Made by a program: the position numbers and the translations under genes. A DNA stretch of 8,077 nucleotides. Source: Bifidobacterium breve. Lineage in GTDB: Bacteria > Actinomycetota > Actinomycetes > Mycobacteriales > Mycobacteriaceae. The notes below the pieces were generated by a model that saw only the letters and a list, made by a program, of their open reading frames with translations, was not told the origin of the DNA and did no database searches. The DNA is taken from positions 1 to 8,077 of the forward strand of contig CALQLM010000030.1 of the NCBI GenBank assembly GCA_943331415.1. Reading direction: 5' to 3'. Of this stretch, positions 1 through 5,247 are shown piece by piece; positions within the stretch are counted from its first letter, which is position 1; each line of letters starts with the position of its first letter.

Positions 1-1481
1 TCCAGCGGGAAACGCGGACCGCGGCGGCGGTCGCGCACCCAATGGGTCAGCATGAAAGTCGGCAGCGACGCATCGCAGATCAACCCGCAGTGCGCGCCGC
101 CATCGGACAGTCCCGAGATCGCGGCGCGGTGCGACATCATCTCGTGAATGGCATCGTGATTGCCGTCGACATAGTTGAAGAACGGCAGCATCAGCATCGC
201 CGCGCCATCAGACTCGAGCATCAGGTCATACATGGTGGCCAACGGATCGTGCCCGCGCGTAGCCGCGATCGCCGCAACGGTGCGATCCGGCGTCGGTTCG
301 TAGTCCGGCGGGTCTCCGATGGCGTACATGGTCGCGGCACTGTGCTGGATGAAGGCGAACAACGAGTCGAACAGCGGCGTCGGTTGGGCCGGCAGATCGG
401 TCTCGGCGAGGATCGCCGCCCGCACCGCCGGATCGGCGAGGCGCTCGCGGAGTTCGGCCGGAGCGAGTTCGGCCTTGAGCGTGCGGAACGTCGGGCGATG
501 GGTGAAGGCGTGATACCCCTCAAAGCCGAACAGCATGCCGAACGGCCGAGCGGCGAACTGCGGGTGCACGCGAATCCCGTCATCGAATGCCGCACCGGCG
601 ATATCGAGTTGCTTGCGCCAGAGGTCGGGTGCGGATTGGGTCTGCACCATCGCAAACGACACCGGCCGATCGATCTCAGCCGCAAGGCGGACCATCCAGT
701 CGAGTTCGCGCATCGGCCCGTCGACGTTCTCCCCCGCCGTACCGTCCGGTGCCACCTCAAACACGGCCTGGCCGCCGGCGGCCATCGCCCTGCCCAACGC
801 GAATAACTCATCCTCGGCGGCATAGGTACCCGGTACGGGTTCGCCGTCGACAGCCCGGTGGGCTTCGGTGCGCGACGTCGAGAAGCCCAGTGCGCCCGCT
901 TCGATCGCCTCCTGGACGATTCGCGCCATGCCGGCGATATCCTCTGCGTTGGCAGCCTCGTTGCGCGCCCCTCGTTCTCCCATCACGTAACCGCGGACCG
1001 CACCGTGGGCCACCTGGGTGCCGTAATCCACTGCCAGTCTTTGCTTTTCGACTGCGTCGAGGTACTCGGGGAAGCTTTCCCACTCCCAGGTGATGCCCTC
1101 GGCCAGCGCCGAACCGGGGATATCCTCCACGCCTTCCATCAGTTCGATGAGCCACTGTTCGCGGCCGGGTGCCACAGGTGCGAACCCGACACCACAGTTG
1201 CCACTGACCACCGTGGTCACCCCGTGCAGACTCGACGGCTCCAGCAGTCCATCCCAGCTGACCTGACCGTCGTAGTGGGTGTGGACGTCAACGAACCCGG
1301 GTGTGACGATGCGTCCGGATGCGTCGATGTTCTGCGCCGACTCGGCGTCCAGACCGCGGTCGTCGCCCTCGCGGCGCCGGACCTCGACAATGACCCCGTC
1401 CTTGATCCCGATATCGGCCCGGAACGGCGTGCCGCCGGTGCCGTCGACAACGGTTCCTCCGGTGATCGTCAGGTCGTACAT
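1..1481 (-). CDS. N-acyl-D-amino-acid deacylase-like amidohydrolase, C-terminus cut off by window edge
   Basis: Predicted cytoplasmic metal-dependent amidohydrolase (TIM-barrel, D-aminoacylase branch) that would hydrolyse an amide bond, for example in N-acyl-D-amino acids; the substrate is not visible. 493 residues are present. Relatives I recall are about 570-610 residues (M. tuberculosis Rv2913c type), so the end lies outside. It begins [16 protein letters not shown], the usual beta-sandwich start. PGFVDVHTH follows at 61-69, with His67 and His69 as metal ligands, then GNCGVG with Cys96, and SDGGAH with the likely catalytic Asp460. His67, His69 and Cys96 fall on the same numbers as the ligands I recall for Alcaligenes D-aminoacylase, but I see no equivalents of its His220 and His250. 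The ATG at 1481 is preceded by GAGGAGG six bases away, which fixes the start. It is divergent from the methyltransferase gene, so the two may share a control region. The fold is sure, the substrate unsure. Confidence 0.9.
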   Translation of the reverse strand, partial: MYDLTITGGTVVDGTGGTPFRADIGIKDGVIVEVRRREGDDRGLDAESAQNIDASGRIVTPGFVDVHTHYDGQVSWDGLLEPSSLHGVTTVVSGNCGVGFAPVAPGREQWLIELMEGVEDIPGSALAEGITWEWESFPEYLDAVEKQRLAVDYGTQVAHGAVRGYVMGERGARNEAANAEDIAGMARIVQEAIEAGALGFSTSRTEAHRAVDGEPVPGTYAAEDELFALGRAMAAGGQAVFEVAPDGTAGENVDGPMRELDWMVRLAAEIDRPVSFAMVQTQSAPDLWRKQLDIAGAAFDDGIRVHPQFAARPFGMLFGFEGYHAFTHRPTFRTLKAELAPAELRERLADPAVRAAILAETDLPAQPTPLFDSLFAFIQHSAATMYAIGDPPDYEPTPDRTVAAIAATRGHDPLATMYDLMLESDGAAMLMLPFFNYVDGNHDAIHEMMSHRAAISGLSDGGAHCGLICDASLPTFMLTHWVRDRRRGPRFPL

Positions 1482-1510
1482 GCTGCCTCCTCGGCGGTAC
1501 CCCCTCCACC

Positions 1511-1520
1511 ACGTTAGCGT
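1511..1520. promoter_or_regulatory. Overlapping divergent -10 elements (putative bidirectional promoter)
   Basis: The 10-mer ACGTTAGCGT contains a TANNNT -10 box on each strand: TAACGT read leftward (1516 to 1511) and TAGCGT read rightward (1515-1520), sharing two base pairs. The leftward box would start RNA near 1504, giving a leader of about 23 nt to the amidohydrolase ATG. The rightward box would give a leader of about 80 nt to the methyltransferase GTG. Neither has a convincing -35. TACAGT at 1587-1592 is an alternative rightward -10 that would leave only about 10 nt before the GTG. Confidence 0.4.
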
Positions 1521-1552
1521 CGGCGGTGCCGCCGCGATAGGGATCCCCTGCC

Positions 1553-1612
1553 ATGAGGATCGCTCCAGCACAGCCGATAACCGCAGTACAGTCGGATCAG
1601 GAGGTCGTGTGA
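1553..1612 (+). other. Possible 19-codon upstream ORF coupled to the methyltransferase start
   Basis: ATG at 1553 opens a frame encoding MRIAPAQPITAVQSDQEVV. Its TGA (1610-1612) overlaps the methyltransferase GTG (1609-1611) in a GTGA arrangement. AGGGA about nine bases upstream could act as a ribosome site. The stop-start overlap is the arrangement used for translational coupling, but a frame this short can arise by chance. The methyltransferase also has its own AGGAGG, so coupling is not required. Confidence 0.25.
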
Positions 1613-2244
1613 CATCACCGGGTCGCCAGTTCAACGATGCCGTGACGCGGTTCTGGAGTTTCGCCGCGCCGGTCTACGATCTGCCCTTCCTCCAGCGCCT
1701 CGTCTATCAACCCGCACAGGACGAGGTCGTCGCTGAGCTTCGCGCGCGCGGCGTGCGGCGGGTTGCCGATATCGCCTGCGGCACTGGCATTCTGGCCGCC
1801 CGGATCGAGCACGAGTTGCACCCCGACGAGGTCTACGGGGTGGATATGTCCGATGGAATGCTCGAGCAGGCCCAGGCCCGATCGGCGGCGGTCCGCTGGC
1901 GCAAGGGGCCGGCTGAACAGCTGCCCTTCCCCGACGGTTCCCTGGACGCGGTGGTCAGCACCTCGGCGTTCCATTTCTTCGATCAGCCGGCCGCGCTGCG
2001 GGAGTTCTTCCGGGTGCTGGTTCCCGGGGGTCTGGCCGCCGTGGCCACCATCAGTCCGCCGCTGCCGGAACCGCTGCGCCGACTGAGCGCGAATCCGGCC
2101 AACCCCGCCCACAATCCGTCGCCAGCAGAGATGCGCACCCTGTTCGCCGGTGCCGGATTCACGATCACCGATCAACATCGGGTGCACCGGCCGCTGTGGA
2201 CCCGTGGCGTGTGGGATCTGCTCACCATGGGTGTGAAGCCGTAG
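1609..2244 (+). CDS. Class I SAM-dependent methyltransferase (UbiE/methyltransf_11 type)
   Basis: 211-residue Rossmann-fold methyltransferase, soluble and cytoplasmic, with unknown acceptor. Motif I is VADIACGTG at 52-60. The acidic end of strand 2 is GVDMS at 77-81 (Asp79 for the SAM ribose). The motif II/III region AEQLPFPDGSLDAVVS starts at 102, and LVPGG at 137-141 is the usual post-III turn. The N-terminal FWSFAAPVYDLPFLQ resembles the lid helix of UbiE-like enzymes. The same frame is open upstream back to an ATG at 1279, but that stretch lies opposite the amidohydrolase. GTG at 1609 with AGGAGG at 1599-1604 and the start of recognisable homology supports the short form. The gene stands alone between a divergent promoter and a hairpin at 2250. 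Function is assignable only at family level. Confidence 0.88.
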   Translation: MTSPGRQFNDAVTRFWSFAAPVYDLPFLQRLVYQPAQDEVVAELRARGVRRVADIACGTGILAARIEHELHPDEVYGVDMSDGMLEQAQARSAAVRWRKGPAEQLPFPDGSLDAVVSTSAFHFFDQPAALREFFRVLVPGGLAAVATISPPLPEPLRRLSANPANPAHNPSPAEMRTLFAGAGFTITDQHRVHRPLWTRGVWDLLTMGVKP

Positions 2245-2249
2245 GCGGT

Positions 2250-2268
2250 CCGGACTCCCCCGAGTCGG
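2250..2268 (+). terminator. Bulged hairpin after the methyltransferase stop
   Basis: Six bases after the TAG, CCGGACTC pairs with GAGTCGG across a CCCC loop: seven base pairs with G2253 bulged. No U tract follows. Mycobacterial termination hairpins often lack one, so this may still separate the methyltransferase from the operon beginning at 2323. Evidence is structural only. Confidence 0.35.
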
Positions 2269-2276
2269 CCACCGGC

Positions 2277-2282
2277 TATTCT
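2277..2282 (+). promoter_or_regulatory. Candidate -10 box for the VOC-nitrobindin-hydrolase operon
   Basis: TATTCT matches the TANNNT mycobacterial -10 consensus and lies in the 78-bp gap directly after the hairpin. It predicts an RNA start near 2289 and a leader of about 33 nt to the ATG at 2323. There is no clear -35 at the expected distance. Confidence 0.35.
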
Positions 2283-2322
2283 GCCGAAGTCACCGACGCC
2301 GAAACCTTCGAGAGGATGAACG

Positions 2323-2730
2323 ATGGCCGTGGAACTGCTCGCCCAAAGCGTTGAGATCGGGGTGGTGACCACCAACCGCGATGCGATGGTGGACTTCTAC
2401 GAGAACTTCCTGGGCCTGCCCTTTCAGGGTGACCTGGATTTCCCCGGCGGGACGATGAAGCGCTATTCGATCGGCAACAACGTGCTGAAACTGGTGACGT
2501 TAGATGAGCCGCCCAATGCGCCGGTGGCACCCGGTGGCGGGCCCGCCCAGGCCGGAATCCGCTACATCACCATGGTCGTCGCCAATGCGTCCGAGGTCGC
2601 CCGCCAGGTCGAGGCCGCCGGGTACACCTTCGCGCAGCCGCTCGCCGAGTTCGCGCCCGTTCCCGGGATGGGGTGGATGTTCGTCGCCGATCCGGATGGC
2701 AACTGGGTGGAACTCGTCGGGCCGCTCTGA
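2323..2730 (+). CDS. VOC / glyoxalase-fold protein
   Basis: 135 residues, the normal size for a single-chain vicinal oxygen chelate (VOC) protein with two beta-alpha-beta-beta-beta modules. The first spans about 8-60 (VEIGVVTTNRDAMVDFYENF, the typical N-terminal strand and helix). The second spans about 78-133 (IRYITMVVANASEVARQVEA, ending ADPDGNWVELVGPL). Glu130 in DPDGNWVEL is a classical metal ligand and Glu11 could occupy the first ligand place. The usual acidic residue of strand 4 reads LKLV with Lys56, and the second-module His position reads YIT, so the standard metal set is incomplete. The ATG has AGAGG seven bases upstream. It is the first gene of an apparent three-gene operon. A lyase, dioxygenase, isomerase or simple binding role are all open. 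Confidence 0.88.
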   Translation: MAVELLAQSVEIGVVTTNRDAMVDFYENFLGLPFQGDLDFPGGTMKRYSIGNNVLKLVTLDEPPNAPVAPGGGPAQAGIRYITMVVANASEVARQVEAAGYTFAQPLAEFAPVPGMGWMFVADPDGNWVELVGPL

Positions 2731-2735
2731 GTCCC

Positions 2736-3224
2736 GTGGTAGCCGTCGGCGAACTGCATCCCGGCATCGCGATACTTGCTCCGCTGCTGGGTCATTGGGT
2801 CGGCCATGGATCAGGGGACTACCCCACCATCGAGGCGTTCGACTACACCGAGGATGTCAGCATCGGTCATACCGGAAAGCCTTTCCTGACCTACTCGCAG
2901 AAGACCCGCTCTGATGACGGACGGCCCCTCCACGCCGAAGCCGGGTATATCCGGGTGCCGTCACCGCACCGCATCGAATGGGTCATCGCCCATCCGACCG
3001 GTATCACCGAAGTCGATGAAGGCTCGCTCGTCGTCGCCGACGATGCTCTGGTGATCGACGTGCGCTCGACGACGGTTGCGGCCAGCGCCTCGGCCAAAGA
3101 AGTGACCGCGCTGACGCGTTCGATCCGCGTCACGGATGCCGAGATGAGCTACACGCTGCAGATGGCGGCGGTGGGTCTGCCCCTGCAGCATCACCTGAGC
3201 GCAACCCTGCACCGGCAGCAGTGA
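2736..3224 (+). CDS. Nitrobindin-type haem protein (putative peroxynitrite isomerase)
   Basis: 162 residues, close to M. tuberculosis Rv2717c (164 as I recall). It is a cytoplasmic beta-barrel of the nitrobindin/THAP4 family (DUF1794). The family binds ferric b-type haem and is credited with isomerising peroxynitrite to nitrate. Signatures: LLGHWVGHGSGDYPTI at 17-32, carrying the GxWxGxGxG motif, and LPLQHHLSATLHRQ at the C-terminus. The second His (153) of that stretch fits the proximal haem ligand position. The frame is open back to an ATG at 2673, inside the VOC gene. I chose GTG at 2736 because the upstream part has no family character and this gives family length. The start is 5 bases after the VOC stop and no good ribosome site is seen, so translation is probably coupled. 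The last bases overlap the next gene. Confidence 0.88.
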   Translation: MVAVGELHPGIAILAPLLGHWVGHGSGDYPTIEAFDYTEDVSIGHTGKPFLTYSQKTRSDDGRPLHAEAGYIRVPSPHRIEWVIAHPTGITEVDEGSLVVADDALVIDVRSTTVAASASAKEVTALTRSIRVTDAEMSYTLQMAAVGLPLQHHLSATLHRQQ

Positions 3225-4456
3225 CCGGCGACGGGCGCATCCGAGTCCCGAGCGACCTCGATGCCGTCACCACCATCGGCCCCGAGGACGCCGGCGGCCT
3301 TGATCCCGCGGCGATCGACCAGATCTGGGAAGCAGCACGGCACTGGTACCGCGCCGGGCTGCAACCCGCCATCCAACTCTGCCTGCGACACAACGGAACC
3401 GTGGTGCTCAACCGGGCGATCGGACACGCCTGGGGCAACGGCCCCGACGATCCCGCCGATGCCGACCGGGTTCCAGTCACCACGAACACCCCGTTCTGTG
3501 TGTACTCGGCAGCCAAGGCGATCAGTACCACCGTGGTTCACATGCTCGTCGAGCGCGGGGCGTTCTCGCTCGACGACCGGGTCTGCGATTACCTGCCGAG
3601 CTACACCGGGCACGGCAAGGAACGCACCACGATCCGTCACGTCATGACCCACAGCGCCGGTGTGCCATTCGCGACTGGGCCGCGTGCGGATGTTCGGCGG
3701 GTGAACGACAGCGACTACACCCGGGCCAGGCTCAGCGAATTCAAACCCATCCACCGGCCCGGTCTGGTGCACATCTACCACGGCGTGACCTGGGGGCCGT
3801 TGGTCCGAGAGATCGTCTCGGCGGCCACCGGCCGCAATATCCGGGAGATCCTGGCCACCGAGATCCTCGATCCGCTGGGGTTCCGGTGGACGAATTACGG
3901 TGTGGCCGAGGCTGATGTACCGCTGGTGGCACCCAGCTATGTCACCGGTAAGCCACTGCCGGCGCCGATCGCGGCAGCGTTGCGCACCGCATTGGGTGGA
4001 ACCATGACCCAGATCATCCCGTTCTCCAACACTCCGGTGTTCCTGACCAGTGTGGTGCCCTCATCCAGCACTGTGTCGACGGCTGATGAGCTATCCCGGT
4101 TCGCGGAGATCCTGCGTCGGGGCGGCGAGTTGGATGGGGTGCGCGTGATTCGGCCGGACACACTTGCGGCGGCGGTCCGACCATGTCGGCGGCTGCGTCC
4201 CGATGTCGCGACCGGCCTCGCACCGATCCGCTGGGGTACCGGGTTCATGTTGGGATCCAAACGATTCGGGCCCTTCGGCGCCGATGCCGCCGCCGCATTC
4301 GGTCATACCGGGCTGACGAATGTGGCGATCTGGGCCGACCCGGCCCGCGGTCTGGCCGCCGGACTGATCAGCAGCGGCAAACCCGGGAGACATCCGGAAG
4401 CCGGACGCTTCACGACACTGCTGAACCAGATCACCGCGCAGATACCTCGCGGGTGA
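3221..4456 (+). CDS. S12-family serine hydrolase (class C beta-lactamase fold, LipE-like esterase)
   Basis: 411 residues, the size of the mycobacterial beta-lactamase-related Lip proteins (LipE about 415 as I recall). These act mostly as esterases rather than antibiotic-degrading enzymes. The catalytic SxxK is SAAK, Ser96-Lys99, in FCVYSAAKAIS. The second motif Tyr is probably Tyr186 in HIYHG, where the family's YxN has changed. The third motif is HTG at 362-364 (FGHTGLTN) in place of KTG, as is usual for the esterases. THSAGVP at 143-149 is another family block. There is no signal peptide, so it appears cytoplasmic or exported by another route. GTG at 3221 overlaps the nitrobindin TGA by four bases (GTGA), which is why I take it as the start. 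Natural ester or amide substrate unknown. Confidence 0.9.
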   Translation: MTGDGRIRVPSDLDAVTTIGPEDAGGLDPAAIDQIWEAARHWYRAGLQPAIQLCLRHNGTVVLNRAIGHAWGNGPDDPADADRVPVTTNTPFCVYSAAKAISTTVVHMLVERGAFSLDDRVCDYLPSYTGHGKERTTIRHVMTHSAGVPFATGPRADVRRVNDSDYTRARLSEFKPIHRPGLVHIYHGVTWGPLVREIVSAATGRNIREILATEILDPLGFRWTNYGVAEADVPLVAPSYVTGKPLPAPIAAALRTALGGTMTQIIPFSNTPVFLTSVVPSSSTVSTADELSRFAEILRRGGELDGVRVIRPDTLAAAVRPCRRLRPDVATGLAPIRWGTGFMLGSKRFGPFGADAAAAFGHTGLTNVAIWADPARGLAAGLISSGKPGRHPEAGRFTTLLNQITAQIPRG

Positions 4457-4460
4457 ATTG

Positions 4461-4479
4461 CCGGGCTTCTAGGCCCCGG
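4461..4479 (+). terminator. Bulged hairpin after the serine hydrolase stop
   Basis: Four bases after the TGA, CCGGGC pairs with GCCCCGG around the loop TTCTAG: six base pairs with C4477 bulged. No U tract. It has the same layout as the hairpin at 2250-2268: immediately after a stop and immediately before a new -10 box. Confidence 0.35.
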
Positions 4480-4480
4480 T

Positions 4481-4486
4481 TAGCGT
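4481..4486 (+). promoter_or_regulatory. Leaderless-type -10 element
   Basis: TAGCGT (TANNNT) lies exactly seven bases before the ATG at 4494. In mycobacteria transcription usually starts 6-8 bases after the box, so the RNA would begin at or next to the start codon. No ribosome-binding sequence is present, which fits leaderless translation. The -35 region falls within the preceding hairpin and shows no TTGACA-like match. Confidence 0.45.
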
Positions 4487-4493
4487 GGCGACT

Positions 4494-4628
4494 ATGGGTG
4501 ACTCACTGCTGCAGCACCAACTCGACGAAGTTCGGACGCTGCTGCACCGGGCGCGGGAACTCTTCGGGCCACACCCGGTCTTGCCGCCGAAGATCATTGC
4601 GGAGCCCACCGACTCCTCAGCCCCGTAA
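4494..4628 (+). CDS. Small 44-residue ORF with leaderless-type start, unknown function
   Basis: The ORF opens MGDSLLQHQLDEVRTLLHRA (1-20). Its product is predicted to be one amphipathic helix (about 2-24, ending RARELFG) followed by a Pro-rich tail, GPHPVLPP onward. About 80% of its third positions are G or C, as expected of a real gene here. There is no signal peptide or membrane segment. The block LLHRARELFGPHP resembles the N-terminus of the NlpC/P60 protein encoded at 6691-7503 (LEVLSRAHALFAAAADHRP). It could therefore be a free-standing or truncated N-terminal segment of a protein from the same ESX-associated group; this is inference by eye. It stops in a 17-bp tandem duplication, 5 bp from the end of the convergent gene. 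Alternatives: a genuine small protein, or a chance frame behind a chance -10 box. Confidence 0.5.
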   Translation: MGDSLLQHQLDEVRTLLHRARELFGPHPVLPPKIIAEPTDSSAP

Positions 4629-4646
4629 CCTCATCAGCCCCGTAAC
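4613..4646. repeat. 17-bp tandem duplication at the convergent gene junction
   Basis: CTCCTCAGCCCCGTAAC (4613-4629) is followed directly by CTCATCAGCCCCGTAAC (4630-4646), with 16 of 17 bases identical. The first copy holds the TAA of the small ORF. The second holds the TGA (4636 to 4634) and last codons of the leftward DUF2694-like gene. It looks like a recent slip or duplication. Confidence 0.85.
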
Positions 4647-4930
4647 CGGTGCCGGCGCAGGGCGTCCTGGGCGGTGTCGAGTTCGCGGGTGCCGGGGAGA
4701 TCGGCCGTCGGTGTGAATCCGGCATCAACGATCTCCTGGCGGATCTGCATCACCGCGTGAAGGTAGGAGACGTCGGCGGCCAGGAGCACCGCCCGCGCGA
4801 GCGTGGGGGCATCGGCGGTCATCGCCACATCGGAGAGCACCACGCTGTGCAGGCAACCGCCGCGGGAGGACCGGAACATCAACTGCCCACTCGGGTGGAT
4901 CGCGTCGAACGCGGGGTCAGGGTCGCTCAT
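4634..4930 (-). CDS. DUF2694-like small protein, EspD/EspH-related (Rv0028-like)
   Basis: 98 residues; the M. tuberculosis counterpart, Rv0028, is 101 as I recall. The core GCLHSVVLSDVAMTADAP, then TLARAVLLAADVSYLHAVMQ, follows the pattern of EspD and EspH of the ESX-1 system as I recall it: a Gly-containing turn, a V-x-L-S strand, then a helix with LA..IL..AD and alanines. This is the DUF2694 group. Members are small cytosolic helpers; EspD stabilises other Esp substrates. A chaperone-like role for the EspC-type protein next door is therefore a reasonable inference. The ATG overlaps the preceding TGA by four bases (ATGA), with GAGGA seven bases upstream. It is the last gene of the minus-strand cluster. 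The C-terminal tail after about 78 (LPGTRELDTAQDALRRHRLRG) is polar and charged. Confidence 0.8.
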   Translation of the reverse strand: MSDPDPAFDAIHPSGQLMFRSSRGGCLHSVVLSDVAMTADAPTLARAVLLAADVSYLHAVMQIRQEIVDAGFTPTADLPGTRELDTAQDALRRHRLRG

Positions 4931-5244
4931 TGCGTGTCCTCGGCAGCCACTCGCAGGTGTTCAGCGGCCGCAGCGTCGTGATGTTCCCAGACATCGGCGA
5001 TATGGCTCAGTTGATCGGCGAGGTCGGTATGGGCGGCCGCCTGCTGCTCGTAACAGACCCGGCGCTGGTCGAGGAGTTGCCGTCCGGCATCGCGCAACTG
5101 AGCGAAGACGGGCCCCAGCGAGTCCAGTGCGGCCAGCACCGCGGCATTGGTCGAGGGCACGGTTCTGAGATGATCGGCGGTCTCGCGGTGCTCGGCGGCG
5201 GACTGACGTAATTGTTCCGGGACGACGGTGACACTCTCCACCAT
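4927..5244 (-). CDS. EspC-family ESX secretion-associated protein (DUF2580, Rv0027-like)
   Basis: 105 residues, the same as Rv0027 in my memory; EspC is 103. It is a WXG100-like two-helix protein without signal peptide. The start MVESVTVVPEQLRQSAAEHR matches the EspC pattern (E-x-L-T-V-x-P-E-x-L then helix). LGPVFAQLRDAG at 43-54 fits the inter-helix turn, and LADQLSHIADVWEHHDAAAA fits the second helix. Where EspC carries the YxxxD type VII export signal, this protein has Trp86-Glu-His-His-Asp90. The ATG lies 3 bases after the DUF4226-like stop, and AAGGAGAGG at 5261-5253 is a strong ribosome site. Translation is likely coupled to both neighbours. Role: probable ESX substrate or partner. The family call is firm; export is not shown. 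Confidence 0.87.
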   Translation of the reverse strand: MVESVTVVPEQLRQSAAEHRETADHLRTVPSTNAAVLAALDSLGPVFAQLRDAGRQLLDQRRVCYEQQAAAHTDLADQLSHIADVWEHHDAAAAEHLRVAAEDTQ

Positions 5245-5247
5245 GGG

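Noticed and set aside
42..806. Plus-strand open frame of 254 codons
   Set aside because: Antisense to the amidohydrolase, whose HTH, Cys and Asp motifs are clear; the product is low-complexity His/Arg-rich with no family signal.
1279..1608. Extended N-terminus for the methyltransferase
   Set aside because: It would overlap the amidohydrolase by some 200 bases antisense and has no family similarity; GTG at 1609 has an AGGAGG.
2673..2735. N-terminal extension of the nitrobindin from ATG 2673
   Set aside because: Lies within the VOC coding region, and the added residues (MDVRRRSGWQLGGTRR...) do not belong to the family; GTG 2736 gives the family length.
1513..4486. GTTAGCGT occurring at both 1513-1520 and 4479-4486, considered as a shared operator
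   Set aside because: Only eight bases, and both copies contain a TANNNT box; two occurrences are better explained as independent -10 elements.
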